From the NCBI RefSeq assembly GCF_003003075.1, contig NZ_PVTX01000005.1, forward strand, positions 1-64,000: DNA of 64,000 nt, in the 5' to 3' direction. The notes below the pieces were generated by a model. The model searched no databases, was not told where the DNA came from, and worked only from the letters and a program-made list of their open reading frames with translations. Made by a program: the position numbers and the translations under genes. Origin of the DNA: Isoptericola halotolerans. GTDB lineage: Bacteria > Actinomycetota > Actinomycetes > Actinomycetales > Cellulomonadaceae. Below are positions 17,154 through 26,528 of this stretch, piece by piece (positions within the stretch are counted from its first letter, which is position 1; each line of letters begins with the position of its first letter).

Positions 17154-20100
17154 GAGATCACGCTCCGTCCTTCAGCCTGCACGGGGCAGCTGCGCCGCAC
17201 GGGGCACATGCCGCACAGGTCGTTCTCCCGCGCGACGAAGGCCGAGGCCGCCATCCTGTCCGCGGCCTGCTCGACGAGCGACCGTGCCCAGCTCGAACCG
17301 TCCGCTCCGGGCTCCAGGGCGCCCTGCCCGCGCACCGACGGACCCTTGGTCGGGGTGCCGACGAACACGAGTCGTGCGCCGGCGCTGCGCGTGCCCTCCG
17401 GCAGGTCGAGCGCTCCGCCCTCCACCGCGAGCTGATAGGCGCCGAGCTGCGGGTTCTCCGCCGCCTTGTCCTTCGACGGCGCGGTCCGGCCGGTCTTGAG
17501 GTCCGCGACGGTCACCGCGTCCTCGCCGTCGGCCTCGACCCGGTCGATCTTGCCGCGCAGCCGGGCCCGGCCGAGCGTCAGGTCGAAGGCCGGCTCCACG
17601 AGCACCGGCTCCCCGGCGTCCTGGTAGTAGTCGGCCAGGCGAGCGACCATCTCCTCGGCGCGACGGCGCAGCTGACGGCTGGGCCAGCCCTCCGGCAGGG
17701 CGAGCTCGGGCCACCGGCGGTCGAGCTCGGCCCGCAGCACGCTCAGCGAGCCCTCCGGGTGCTCCTCCGCGATGCTGTGCACGAGCGTCCCGAGCGTCTG
17801 GTGGGTGGCGTCGGGCGCCGTCCCGCCGGCCGACTCGAAGGCCCACCGCAGCGCACAGGTGGTGACCGTGTCGACCTTGGACGGCGAGACGACGACCTCG
17901 TCCTGCGGTCCCCACAGCGGCGCCTCGCTGGAGGTTTCCGCCACGCCGTACCAGGTGCGGGGATCGGCCTCCGGCACGCCGGCCTCGGCGAGCCGCGCCA
18001 GCAGCGCGGCGGCGGTCCCGGAGCGCGCGTCCGTCCCGCCGTCGGCCGTTCGATCGTCCGATCGCGGCGGCACGCCGACCGACGCTCCTCGCGGGCCGGC
18101 GAGGAGCGCCGTCGCGGACCGCACCAGCTCCGCGCGCGCGGCGGCCACGACGCCGCGGAGGTCGAGCGGAGGCCCGACCGGGACCCGTCGCGGGTCTGGC
18201 CCCTCGGCGGCGTCGTCGTCGCGGGGCGAGACGAGGTCGCAGAAGACCGACGGGCTGTCCTCGGCGTCCTCGACGGCCGTGACGAGCAGCCGGCGGCTCG
18301 GCCGGGACACGGCGACGGCGAACGCCCGCAGCTCGTCCGCGAGCACCTGGGCCCGGGCCTCCTTGCCGACGCCGTGAGCGTCCTGCGCGCGGCCTGCGAG
18401 CAGCTCGACCAGGGCCTGCGACCCGAGCAGCGAGTCGCGCAGCCGCAGGTCGGGCCAGACGCCGTCCTGGACACCGGCCACCACCACCACCTCCCACTCG
18501 CGCCCGGCGGCGCCGGCCGGCGTGAGCGCCTCGACGGCGCGAGCGCCGCTGGCCGCGGCGGCGAGGGAGTCGGCGGGGAGGTCTTGCGAGGCGAGGTAGT
18601 CCACGAAGGCCGCCACCGACGCGCCCGGCATACGCTCGACGTACGTCTCGGCCGCGCGGAAGAGCGCGAGCACGGCGTCGAGGTCGCGGTCCGCCCGCAC
18701 GCCTGCCGGCCCGCCGGCCAGCGCCAGGTCACGCCACCGTTCGGCCAGGCCGGTCGCTTCCCAGACGGACCAGAGCACCGTCTGCGCCGTCGCGCCGGCG
18801 ACGTCCGCCGCCTCGCGACCCGCGGCCAGCACCCGCGCGACCGCGACCGGGCCGCGGCGGACGGTGGACGGCAGCGTCGCCGCCCGTGCCGGGTCGGCCA
18901 GGACCTCGACGAGCAGCGCGTCCGAGGACCGCCCACCGCCGCCGGACAGCTCCTCGGCGCGCAGGGCACGGCGCAACCGGCGCAGGGACACCGCGTCGAG
19001 ACCACCGATCGGCGACGTGAGCAGCAGCGCCGCGGTCTCGGCGTCCAGGCCCGGCATCGGTTCCGCCGCCGGGCGGTCGCCGTCCGGCAGCTCGGCCAGC
19101 ATCCGGTCGAGCCCGCTCGGGGCTGCGCAGACCCGCAGGGCCGCGAGCAGGGGGACGACGGCGGGCTCGTCGCGCAGCGGCACGTCCGAGCCGAGGAGGG
19201 CCACCGGGACCGAGGCGGCGACGAGGTCACGGCGCAGCGCGGCGAGCCGGTCGCCGCTGCGTGCGAGCACCGCCATGCGTTCCCAGGGCGTGCCGTGCAG
19301 CAGGTGCTCGGCTCGCAGCTCACGGGCGATGTAGGCCGCCTCCTGGGCGGTGCCCGCGAGGACGGCGACCTCGGCCCGGGCCCCACGGGCCTCGACGGCG
19401 GACGGGTCGCCGTCCGGCCGGGGTGCTGCGCCGCGGTGCAACGCTCCCGACACCGTGGCGACGCGCGACGTGATCGCCCGCGTGACCTCGCGCAGCCGCT
19501 CCGGCTGGCGCCAGGCCGTCTGCAGCACGACGGTGCGGGCGTCGAACGCGCCGGTCTCGCCGGGGCGGGCGGCGGCGCGGCCGACCAGCGCCGGGGCCGC
19601 ACCACGGAATCCCTGCACCGCCGCGTCGGGGTCGGCGAGGAGCACCAGCCGCGCCCCGGCGTCGTGCATCGCCCCGAGCAGCCGCGCCGTCGCGACCGTC
19701 GACTCCTGGTGGTCGTCCACGACCACCAGGTCCCACGTCGGTGCGGCAGCGCCGGGCACGTCCCACGTGGCCAGCGCGTGGGCGGCTTCGTCGACCACGA
19801 CGGCCGGGTCGTAGCGTGCCCCCGCGTCGGGCGTGCCCAGCCGCAGCGCGGTGACGTCGAGGTACTCCTCGTAGAGGCGAGCGGCCAGGCGCCACTCGGG
19901 GCGCTCGTGGCGGCGGCCGAGCTCGTCCAGGTCGACGGGGGCCAGGCCACGCTCGGCGGCGCGCATCAGCAGGTCACGCAGCTCCTGGCGCAGCCCGCGC
20001 AGACCGAGCGACTCCTCGGGCAACCCGTCCGGCAGCGGAAGCGGCGTCCCCTCACCGGCCAGGTGACCCGCCAGGAGCTCCGCGAGCACGAGGTCCTGCT

Positions 20101-20524
20101 CGGGGCCGGAGACCAGCGTGGGTGGCGGCTCGCCGAGGGCAGCCGCGCGCGTGCGCAGCACCGAGAACGCCGCCGAGGCGGCCGTGCGCACCATCGGTGC
20201 GCCGATCGTCCGCCCGGCACCGGCGGCGACCTCGTCACGGAGCCGAGCGGCCGACCGGCGCGTGGCAGCGAGGACGAGGACGCGCGACGGGTCGGTGCCG
20301 GACGCGATCGCCCGCACGGCGACCTCCCGGGCCACCGTCGTCTTGCCGGACCCCGGAGCACCCACCACCAGCGTCGCCGGTCCGCGGAGCGCCGTCGCCA
20401 CCGCCGTCTCCTGCGACTCGTCCAGCACGACGGCGGCCCCGGCGGTCTGCGCAGGGGCCGGCGGCACGAGGCGGACGGTCGCGGTGGCTGTCACGGGTGC
20501 GATTCGACCACGAGCCACCGACAT
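17150..20524 (-). CDS. adnA: AdnA, motor-nuclease subunit of the AdnAB DNA end-resection complex
   Basis: A 1124-residue partner of AdnB. Walker A GAPGSGKT is at 55-62. The Walker B/DExx position reads VVVDDHQE (267-274) rather than DE-x-Q-D, a degenerate box, consistent with a weaker or accessory motor. The C-terminal nuclease has RGKIDRVEADG and VADLKTG. The cysteines CGMC (1104, 1107) and C1113, with an upstream Cys near residue 889 (TTCALRW), form the C-xn-CxxC-x5-C pattern of a 4Fe-4S cluster stabilising AddB/AdnA-type nucleases. The start is ATG 20524, with GGAG close upstream; the 3' end overlaps adnB by 4 bases. Confidence 0.9.
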   Translation of the reverse strand: MSVARGRIAPVTATATVRLVPPAPAQTAGAAVVLDESQETAVATALRGPATLVVGAPGSGKTTVAREVAVRAIASGTDPSRVLVLAATRRSAARLRDEVAAGAGRTIGAPMVRTAASAAFSVLRTRAAALGEPPPTLVSGPEQDLVLAELLAGHLAGEGTPLPLPDGLPEESLGLRGLRQELRDLLMRAAERGLAPVDLDELGRRHERPEWRLAARLYEEYLDVTALRLGTPDAGARYDPAVVVDEAAHALATWDVPGAAAPTWDLVVVDDHQESTVATARLLGAMHDAGARLVLLADPDAAVQGFRGAAPALVGRAAARPGETGAFDARTVVLQTAWRQPERLREVTRAITSRVATVSGALHRGAAPRPDGDPSAVEARGARAEVAVLAGTAQEAAYIARELRAEHLLHGTPWERMAVLARSGDRLAALRRDLVAASVPVALLGSDVPLRDEPAVVPLLAALRVCAAPSGLDRMLAELPDGDRPAAEPMPGLDAETAALLLTSPIGGLDAVSLRRLRRALRAEELSGGGGRSSDALLVEVLADPARAATLPSTVRRGPVAVARVLAAGREAADVAGATAQTVLWSVWEATGLAERWRDLALAGGPAGVRADRDLDAVLALFRAAETYVERMPGASVAAFVDYLASQDLPADSLAAAASGARAVEALTPAGAAGREWEVVVVAGVQDGVWPDLRLRDSLLGSQALVELLAGRAQDAHGVGKEARAQVLADELRAFAVAVSRPSRRLLVTAVEDAEDSPSVFCDLVSPRDDDAAEGPDPRRVPVGPPLDLRGVVAAARAELVRSATALLAGPRGASVGVPPRSDDRTADGGTDARSGTAAALLARLAEAGVPEADPRTWYGVAETSSEAPLWGPQDEVVVSPSKVDTVTTCALRWAFESAGGTAPDATHQTLGTLVHSIAEEHPEGSLSVLRAELDRRWPELALPEGWPSRQLRRRAEEMVARLADYYQDAGEPVLVEPAFDLTLGRARLRGKIDRVEADGEDAVTVADLKTGRTAPSKDKAAENPQLGAYQLAVEGGALDLPEGTRSAGARLVFVGTPTKGPSVRGQGALEPGADGSSWARSLVEQAADRMAASAFVARENDLCGMCPVRRSCPVQAEGRSVIS

Positions 20525-20648
20525 GCTCCGTCACCTGTGCGTTCACCCTGCGCGGACGATGCCACCCGGAGCCGCGGCCGTGCATAGGATCGTGGCAGCC
20601 CGTCCATCCGGTGCCGCAGGCCGCGGCGCCACGCGCGAAGGAGTCAAC

Positions 20649-20873
20649 GTGGAGATCACGATCGGTGTGCAGAACCTGAGCCGCGAGCTGGTCGTCGAGA
20701 CCGACCAGACCGCCGAGGACGTCGCCAAGGCGGTCCGCAAGGCACTCGACGGGGCTCCCGCGCTCGAGCTCAAGGACGCCAAGGGCCGGCTGATCATCGT
20801 GCCGTCGGCCACCATCGGATACGTCGAGATCGGCAGCGGCGAGCAGCGCCCGGTCGGCTTCGGGAGCCTCTGA
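20649..20873 (+). CDS. DUF3107 small conserved protein
   Basis: A 74-residue protein of the DUF3107 family (TB9.4/Rv3208A type), function unknown. It starts VEITIGVQNLSREL and ends GSGEQRPVGFGSL, as the family does. It has an alternating strand/helix pattern and no membrane or signal segment. A Shine-Dalgarno AAGGAG (20638-20643) is 5 nt before the GTG. It is divergent from adnA and convergent with the ferritin-like gene. Confidence 0.88.
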   Translation: MEITIGVQNLSRELVVETDQTAEDVAKAVRKALDGAPALELKDAKGRLIIVPSATIGYVEIGSGEQRPVGFGSL

Positions 20874-20899
20874 GGCGTCGAGCCCCGACCGGCGCAGCA

Positions 20900-20957
20900 C
20901 GACGGCGGCCCGGCGGTCCCTGGTCCTGGCGGCCCGGCGACCGCCGGGCCGCCGTCG
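20900..20957. terminator. Bidirectional terminator
   Basis: A perfect 19-bp GC-rich inverted repeat (20900-20918 and 20939-20957) around a 20-nt loop lies between the convergent stops of DUF3107 (20873) and the ferritin-like gene (20972). Confidence 0.75.
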
Positions 20958-20971
20958 TCGGGGTCGTCGCG

Positions 20972-21742
20972 CTACGCGGCGAGCCGCATGCGGTCCATCC
21001 GGCGCGTGTGCTCCCCCGTGAGCCGCGCGACCAGCCAGGACCGCACCGCGACCTCCGTGTCCGAGCTCGCGGTGTCCCGGCCTGCCGGCAGCTCCGCACC
21101 CAGCCGGGTGGCCGCCTCCGCGGCCAGCACGACCAGCTGCGGTCGCCGGCCGAGCAGCGCGGTCACGACGCCGAGCGCCTCGCCGACGACGCGCCGGCCC
21201 CACAGCGCGAGCCGCGAGGCGAGCACCTCGTCAGCCGCCGCCATGCGGGCCAGCAGCCAGATCGCCTCGGCGTCCGCCCCGGCGTCGGCCCCCGCCTCCG
21301 GACCCGGCGCGGGCCGCTCGAGGACCTTGCGCACCGCCCGGCCGCTCGAACCGTCGAGGCCGCCCGCCAGGATGCGGCAGAAGTCCTGCGCGACGCCGTG
21401 GCCGACGACCCCCTTGAGGAGACCCTCGGCCCAGTCGTCCGTGTCCGTCCGCGCGTCGAAGTCGGCGAGCGCGTCCTCGAAGGGCGCCATGACGGTGGCG
21501 CCCACCACGCCGGGCACGACGCCGTCGTCGGCGCTCACGAGCGCGAACAGCGCGCGCTGCCGTGCGAGCGCCCGGTCGGCGCCGTCGGCCAGCGCCTGCC
21601 GGGTCGCGAGGTCCGGCGCGTCCACGGAGCGCGCCGCCAGCAGGCCGAACTCCGCGAGCTCGGTGTAGGCGGCGAGCCCCACGAGCTCGACGACCGGTGC
21701 GGGGACGGTGGGGTCGACGCCGGCGGCGGTGCGGGGGCTCAT
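20972..21742 (-). CDS. Ferritin-like fold protein (Rv3210c/MiaE-like family)
   Basis: A 256-residue, almost all-helical protein resembling the actinobacterial ferritin-like, MiaE-related family represented by Rv3210c. The features used are VELVGLAAYTELAEFGLLA at the start, DDWAEGLLKGVVGHGVAQDFC in the middle and a long C-terminal helix ending RRMDRMRLAA. Acidic and His residues that could bind a di-iron centre (E in YTELAEF, H in GHGVAQD) are present, but a full ExxH pair is not obvious. Activity is therefore uncertain. The Ala/Asp-rich stretch GADAGADAEA is a loop insertion. The neighbours DUF3107 and rhlE are the same as in mycobacteria, which supports orthology. Confidence 0.72.
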   Translation of the reverse strand: MSPRTAAGVDPTVPAPVVELVGLAAYTELAEFGLLAARSVDAPDLATRQALADGADRALARQRALFALVSADDGVVPGVVGATVMAPFEDALADFDARTDTDDWAEGLLKGVVGHGVAQDFCRILAGGLDGSSGRAVRKVLERPAPGPEAGADAGADAEAIWLLARMAAADEVLASRLALWGRRVVGEALGVVTALLGRRPQLVVLAAEAATRLGAELPAGRDTASSDTEVAVRSWLVARLTGEHTRRMDRMRLAA

Positions 21743-21977
21743 CACCGAACCAGGATAGGCGGCGACGTGACCGACGCCTCCCGCCGGTCGGTGTGCGTTC
21801 CGATACGATGGTGTGGTACTTCGGTTGCCCGGTCGTCTCGATGCTGACCCGCCGCGCTCACCGCGCGATGTACTTCCGCGATCGGCTGCCGACCACCTCG
21901 GCGCAGCGTGCGACCCGCGGCAGGCCCTCTGGGCAGCCCTCGCGGTCCGTCGCGCCGACGACAAGCGAAGGCATCAC

Positions 21978-23645
21978 GTGACCACCACAGACATCACCCC
22001 GGACGGCGCCGCAGGGGCCCCGGCCGGCGACCAGCCGCCCGCCGACGTCGACTACTCGTCGGCCTCGGCCATCCAGGCCCAGGACGTCAGCTTCGCCGAC
22101 TTCGGCGTGCGCGAGGAGATCGTCCGCGCGCTCAGCGACTCCGGCATCACGCACCCGTTCCCCATCCAGGCCATGACCCTCCCGGTCGCGCTCCAGGGCC
22201 ACGACATCATCGGCCAGGCCAAGACCGGTACGGGCAAGACCCTCGGGTTCGGCGTGCCGCTCCTGCACCGCGTGGTCGCGCCGGGCGAGCCCGGGTTCGA
22301 CGAGCTCCCCGCGCCGGGCAAGCCGCAGGCCCTCGTCGTCGCGCCGACCCGCGAGCTCGCCTCGCAGGTGGCCCGCGACCTGGAGACCGCGTCGAAGCAC
22401 CGCAACGTGCGGATCGTGCAGATCTACGGCGGCCGCGCGTACGAGCCGCAGATCGAGACCCTGAACACCGGCGTCGAGGTCGTGGTGGGCACGCCCGGCC
22501 GCATGGTCGACCTGCTCAACCAGGGACACCTCAACCTCACCCGCGCCGCGACCGTGGTGCTCGACGAGGCGGACGAGATGCTCGACCTCGGGTTCCTGCC
22601 CGACGTCGAGAAGATCCTGTCCCGCACGCCCGCCGTGCGCCACACCATGCTCTTCTCCGCGACCATGCCCGGTCCCGTCGTCTCCATGGCCCGTCGCTAC
22701 ATGTCCCAGCCGACGCACATCCGTGCGGCCGACCCGGACGACGAGGGCGCGACGGTCAAGAACACGCGCCAGGTGGTCTACCGCGCGCACGCCCTGGACA
22801 AGGTCGAGGTGCTGGCCCGCATCCTCCAGGCGGAGGGTCGCGGCCGCACCATCGTGTTCGCCCGCACCAAGCGCACCGCGGCCAAGGTGTCCGACGAGCT
22901 GCGCACCCGCGGGTTCGCCGCCGGCGCGATCCACGGCGACCTCGGCCAGGGCGCCCGTGAGCAGGCCCTGCGGGCGCTGCGGCACGGCAACATCGACGTG
23001 CTCGTCGCGACCGACGTCGCGGCCCGCGGCATCGACGTCACGGACGTGACGCACGTGGTCAACTACCAGTGCCCCGAGGACGAGCGCACCTACCTGCACC
23101 GCATCGGCCGCACCGGTCGCGCGGGCAACAAGGGCACCGCGATCACCTTCGTCGACTGGGACGACGTCCCGCGGTGGCAGATGATCGACCGCACGCTGGA
23201 CCTCGGCCACCCCGAGCCGGTGGAGACCTACTCGTCCTCGCCGCACCTGTTCAGCGACCTCGGCATCCCCGAGGGGACCAAGGGCCGGCTGCCGAAGGGC
23301 GCCCAGAAGCTCGGCGGACTCGACGCGGAGGAGCTCGAGGACCTCGGGGAGACCGGCAAGCGCACGGCGGGCGGGCGCGACGGCGGACGCGGCGGTCAGG
23401 GCCGCGGTGGCCAGGGCGGGCGCGACGGCGGACGCGGCGGTCAGGGCCGTGGATCGCAGGGACGTGGCGGCCGTTCCGGTGAGGCTCGCCGGTCGGAGGG
23501 CCAGCGCTCGGACGGCCAGCGGTCCGACGGCGCGGCACGGCCGGACGACAAGCCTGCGGCCGGCGAGGGCTCCGGCGAGGGACAGCGCCGTCGTCGGCGG
23601 CGCCGCCGCACCAGCAACGGCTCCACGTCGGCTGACGGCGCGTAG
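21978..23645 (+). CDS. rhlE: DEAD-box ATP-dependent RNA helicase with RG-rich tail
   Basis: A 555-residue DEAD-box helicase. The Q motif is in FGVREEIVRAL...FPIQAMT. AKTGTGKT (Walker A), PTRELASQ, TPGR, DEAD (VVLDEADEMLDLG), SAT, VATDVAARGIDV and HRIGRTGRAG are all present. The last 110 residues are a disordered Arg/Gly-rich tail, with a 45-bp direct repeat in the DNA (23371 and 23416), followed by a basic run of Arg ([13 protein letters not shown]). Such tails bind RNA nonspecifically in cold-shock/ribosome-assembly helicases. The GTG start has GAAGG upstream. A -10-like TACGAT lies at 21804-21809, giving a leader of about 160 nt. A strong terminator follows at 23699. Confidence 0.93.
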   Translation: MTTTDITPDGAAGAPAGDQPPADVDYSSASAIQAQDVSFADFGVREEIVRALSDSGITHPFPIQAMTLPVALQGHDIIGQAKTGTGKTLGFGVPLLHRVVAPGEPGFDELPAPGKPQALVVAPTRELASQVARDLETASKHRNVRIVQIYGGRAYEPQIETLNTGVEVVVGTPGRMVDLLNQGHLNLTRAATVVLDEADEMLDLGFLPDVEKILSRTPAVRHTMLFSATMPGPVVSMARRYMSQPTHIRAADPDDEGATVKNTRQVVYRAHALDKVEVLARILQAEGRGRTIVFARTKRTAAKVSDELRTRGFAAGAIHGDLGQGAREQALRALRHGNIDVLVATDVAARGIDVTDVTHVVNYQCPEDERTYLHRIGRTGRAGNKGTAITFVDWDDVPRWQMIDRTLDLGHPEPVETYSSSPHLFSDLGIPEGTKGRLPKGAQKLGGLDAEELEDLGETGKRTAGGRDGGRGGQGRGGQGGRDGGRGGQGRGSQGRGGRSGEARRSEGQRSDGQRSDGAARPDDKPAAGEGSGEGQRRRRRRRRTSNGSTSADGA

Positions 23646-23698
23646 TCTCCGCACCGGCGACGCGGCGTGCCGCGCACCCGCCTGACGCCCAGGTGGCC

Positions 23699-23730
23699 GA
23701 AGGGCCCGGACCGACTGGTCCGGGCCCTTC
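23699..23730 (+). terminator. Intrinsic terminator of rhlE
   Basis: A perfect 14-bp stem (23699-23712 and 23717-23730) has a 4-nt loop (gact). It stands 53 bp after the rhlE stop and isolates rhlE from the downstream transporter operon. Confidence 0.85.
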
Positions 23731-23767
23731 GTCGTGCGGGGACCTGATGACCGCGACGTCACGAACA

Positions 23768-23826
23768 TGTTACTTATACGTGTTACATCTAGACGTGCAT
23801 GGCCAGCCTATGTAACTTGCGTTACA
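23768..23826 (+). promoter_or_regulatory. TGTTAC-box operator/promoter region of the ABC-M20-S51 operon
   Basis: This is an unusually AT-rich island upstream of the binding-protein gene. TGTTAC occurs at 23768-23773 and 23781-23786 (13-bp repeat distance). The inverted pair TGTAAC-TTGC-GTTACA lies at 23811-23826, a perfect 6-bp inverted repeat with 4-bp spacer. Four copies in 59 bp suggest an operator for a dimeric repressor. A -10-like hexamer may lie in TTATAC/TATACG between the first two copies. The regulator is not identified; the RpiR gene at the operon end is a candidate. Confidence 0.5.
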
Positions 23827-23855
23827 CCAGGTCCACTCGACGAGGAGCAGCCACC

Positions 23856-24818
23856 ATGCACAGCACTCCCCCCGCCCGCCGCACGATCGCCGCCGTAGCG
23901 GTGGCCCTCACCGCCCTGACCGCCGGCTGCTCGACCGCCGCCACGACGGCGGAACCCGCGGCAGGGACCACCACCCCCGAGGCCCGCGAGGTGGTCGGCG
24001 TCGAGATCGCCGTCGACCCGGAGGCCCGGGCACTGGTGCCCGAGACCTTCCTCGACAGCGGAACCGTCCGGGTCGCGACCGACGTGCCGTACCCGCCGTT
24101 CGAGATGTACGAGGACGAGGGCTCCGACGTGATCACCGGTCTCGACTACGACCTCGGCCAGGCGATCGGCGCCGTGCTGGGCCTGGAGTTCGCCTTCGAG
24201 GCGCAGAAGTTCGACGGCATCATCCCGGCGATCCAGGCCGGCAAGTACGACATCACCATCTCGGCGATGACGGACACGGTCGAGCGCCAGGGTGCGCTGA
24301 CGTTCGTCGACTACTCCGCGTCCGGCACCGGGATGCTCGTCGCGGACGGCAACCCGGAGGGCATCGAGACCTACACCGACCTGTGCGGGCTGCCCGTCGG
24401 GGTCCAGAGCGGGACCCAGCAGGTCGACCTCGTCGAGAGCTGGGCGGCCGAGTGCGAGGACCTGGGTGCGGAGCCCGTCGACCTCAAGCAGTACCCCAAG
24501 GACTCCGACGCCCAGCTCGCCATCAGCAGCGGCGCCGTCGTGGCGTCGCTCCTCACGAAGCCGGCCGCGGGCTACGTCGCCAAGACCGCCGGCGACGGCG
24601 CCACGTTCGACAGCATCGACGACCCGGCGGCACCCAACGGCTACGGCGCCACCCCCAACGGCATCGGGGTGTCCAACACGACGCCCGAGCTGGCCGAGGC
24701 GATCCAGGTCGCGCTGCAGTCCCTCATCGACGACGGCACCTACGAGGTGATCCTCGACAAGTACGGCCTCACCGGCATCGCCGTCGACGAGGCCACCATC
24801 AACGGCGCCGAGTCCTGA
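23856..24818 (+). CDS. Amino-acid/peptide ABC transporter, substrate-binding lipoprotein (family 3)
   Basis: A 320-residue lipoprotein. The signal peptide (residues 1-24) ends in lipobox LTAGC with lipidated Cys25. An Ala/Thr-rich linker runs to about 55. A family 3 (PBPb-type) binding domain follows: TVRVATDVPYPPFEMY, GLDYDLGQAIGAVLG, KYDITISAMTDTVERQG and VQSGTQQVDLV. It resembles polar or charged amino-acid binders, but the ligand cannot be fixed. It is the first gene of a tightly packed operon: the stop is one base before the permease ATG. Expression is presumably controlled by the TGTTAC repeats upstream. Confidence 0.88.
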   Translation: MHSTPPARRTIAAVAVALTALTAGCSTAATTAEPAAGTTTPEAREVVGVEIAVDPEARALVPETFLDSGTVRVATDVPYPPFEMYEDEGSDVITGLDYDLGQAIGAVLGLEFAFEAQKFDGIIPAIQAGKYDITISAMTDTVERQGALTFVDYSASGTGMLVADGNPEGIETYTDLCGLPVGVQSGTQQVDLVESWAAECEDLGAEPVDLKQYPKDSDAQLAISSGAVVASLLTKPAAGYVAKTAGDGATFDSIDDPAAPNGYGATPNGIGVSNTTPELAEAIQVALQSLIDDGTYEVILDKYGLTGIAVDEATINGAES

Positions 24819-24819
24819 C

Positions 24820-25755
24820 ATGAGCTCGACCATGACCCCTGCTCCCGGCGTCACGGCCGACCCGGCCGACCCGGCCCTGCCCGTCGTCCCCCTGCGGCAC
24901 CGCGGGCGCTTCGTCGCCGGGCTGATCGTGCTCGTCCTGACCGCCTCGTTCCTCGTGAACGTCGCCGGCAACCCGAACCTGGACTGGCCGACCGTCGGCG
25001 AGTACCTGTTCGCACCCCTGACGTTCCGCGGGCTCGTCGTGACCCTCTGGCTCACCTTCGCCGGCATGGCGATCGGGATCGTCGGCGGCGTCGTCGTCGC
25101 CGTCATGCGGCTGTCCGCCAACCCGGTGCTGCGCACCGTCGCCGGGCTCTACGTGTGGGTCTTCCGGGGCACGCCGATCCTCATCCAGATCATCTTCTGG
25201 GGCTTCCTCGGTGCGTTCGTCCCCACGATCACCCTCGGCATCCCGTTCACCGACGTCGTGCTGTACTCGGCACAGACCTCGACCCTGATCCCGGCCACCG
25301 TCGCGGCGCTGCTGGCGCTCGGGCTCAACGAGATCGCCTACGGCTCCGAGATCGTCCGGGCCGGCATCCAGGCGGTCGACCACGGCCAGACCGAGGCGGC
25401 GAAGTCGCTCGGCATGACCCCCGCGCAGACCCTGCGCAGGGTCGTCCTGCCGCAGGCCATGCGGGTCATCGTCCCGCCCATGGGCAACGAGACCCTCACC
25501 ATGCTCAAGACCACCGCGCTCGTGTCGGTGATCGCGGGGCAGGACCTGCTGTCCAACCTGCAGGCCGTCTACGCCCAGAACTTCAAGGTGATCCCCCTGC
25601 TGATCGTGGCGAGCATCTGGTTCCTCGTCCTGACGACCCTGTTCACCATCCCCCAGCGCCGGCTCGAGCAGCGGTTCGGTCGTGGCGTCGCAGGCAGCGC
25701 GGTGGCCCGGCGACCCTTCGCCCGTGCCCTCGAGACCTGGAAGGCCCGCCGATGA
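24820..25755 (+). CDS. Amino-acid/peptide ABC transporter permease (HisMQ type)
   Basis: A 311-residue inner-membrane permease. Membrane segments are visible near residues 28-46, 72-95, 108-130 and 160-180 and in the C-terminal third. Two diagnostic motifs are [10 protein letters not shown], the HisM/GlnP signature, and the cytoplasmic EAA loop [22 protein letters not shown], which docks with the ATPase. The N-terminus is about 27 residues longer than that of simple GlnP proteins and is Pro-rich. One permease gene serves the system, so it should form a homodimer. It overlaps the ATPase gene by 4 bases (ATGA). Confidence 0.9.
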   Translation: MSSTMTPAPGVTADPADPALPVVPLRHRGRFVAGLIVLVLTASFLVNVAGNPNLDWPTVGEYLFAPLTFRGLVVTLWLTFAGMAIGIVGGVVVAVMRLSANPVLRTVAGLYVWVFRGTPILIQIIFWGFLGAFVPTITLGIPFTDVVLYSAQTSTLIPATVAALLALGLNEIAYGSEIVRAGIQAVDHGQTEAAKSLGMTPAQTLRRVVLPQAMRVIVPPMGNETLTMLKTTALVSVIAGQDLLSNLQAVYAQNFKVIPLLIVASIWFLVLTTLFTIPQRRLEQRFGRGVAGSAVARRPFARALETWKARR

Positions 25756-26528
25756 GCTCCGCACCCCCCGCCCCGGTCATCGACGCCCGTGGCGTCACCA
25801 AGTCCTTCGGCACCAACACCGTGCTGCGGGGCATCGACCTCGAGGTCCACCCGGGCCAGGTCGTCTGCCTGCTCGGACCGTCGGGCTCCGGGAAGTCGAC
25901 GTTCCTGCGCTGCGTCAACCACCTGGAGCGCATCGACGGCGGCCGCCTGCTCGTGGACGGCCAGGACGTCGGCTACGAGCTGCGCCACGGCAAGCTCTAC
26001 GAGCTGACCGAGCGCAGGATCGCCCGTCGGCGCGCCGAGATCGGCATGGTCTTCCAGCGGTTCAACCTGTTCCCGCACCGGACGGCTCTGGAGAACGTCG
26101 TCGAGGGGCCCGTCGTGGTCCGTCGGCGCTCCCGCGCCCAGGTGCTCGAGCGAGGGCGCGAGCTCCTCGACCGGGTGGGACTCGCCGACCGCGCCTCCGC
26201 CTACCCGTCGCAGCTGTCCGGCGGTCAGCAGCAGCGGGTGGCCATCGCCCGCGCGCTCGCCATGGAACCGCGGCTGCTGCTGTTCGACGAGCCGACCTCG
26301 GCCCTGGACCCCGAGCTCGTCGGGGAGGTCCTGGACGTCATGCGCGACCTCGCCCGGGACGGCATGACGATGCTGGTCGTGACGCACGAGGTCGGGTTCG
26401 CCCGCGAGGTCGCCGACGTGGCCGCCTTCATGGCCGACGGCGTCATCGTCGAGACCGGCCCGCCCCGCCAGGTCCTCGACGACCCGCAGCACGAGCGCAC
26501 GCAGTCCTTCCTGGCGAGGGTGCTGTGA
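25752..26528 (+). CDS. Amino-acid/peptide ABC transporter ATP-binding protein (GlnQ type)
   Basis: A 258-residue ATPase. Walker A is GPSGSGKST, the Q-loop is [10 protein letters not shown], the signature is LSGGQQQR, Walker B is [12 protein letters not shown], and the H-loop is [14 protein letters not shown]. This is the polar amino-acid (PAAT) subfamily. An insertion [20 protein letters not shown] before the Q-loop resembles that of cystine/opine-type transporters. It is fourth-base coupled on both sides (ATGA with the permease, GTGA with the peptidase gene), so transporter and peptidase are one translational unit. Confidence 0.92.
   Translation: MSSAPPAPVIDARGVTKSFGTNTVLRGIDLEVHPGQVVCLLGPSGSGKSTFLRCVNHLERIDGGRLLVDGQDVGYELRHGKLYELTERRIARRRAEIGMVFQRFNLFPHRTALENVVEGPVVVRRRSRAQVLERGRELLDRVGLADRASAYPSQLSGGQQQRVAIARALAMEPRLLLFDEPTSALDPELVGEVLDVMRDLARDGMTMLVVTHEVGFAREVADVAAFMADGVIVETGPPRQVLDDPQHERTQSFLARVL

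Noticed and set aside
16949-20587. A 1212-codon plus-strand frame opposite adnA.
   Set aside because: Antisense of a conserved helicase gene; biased composition, no motif.
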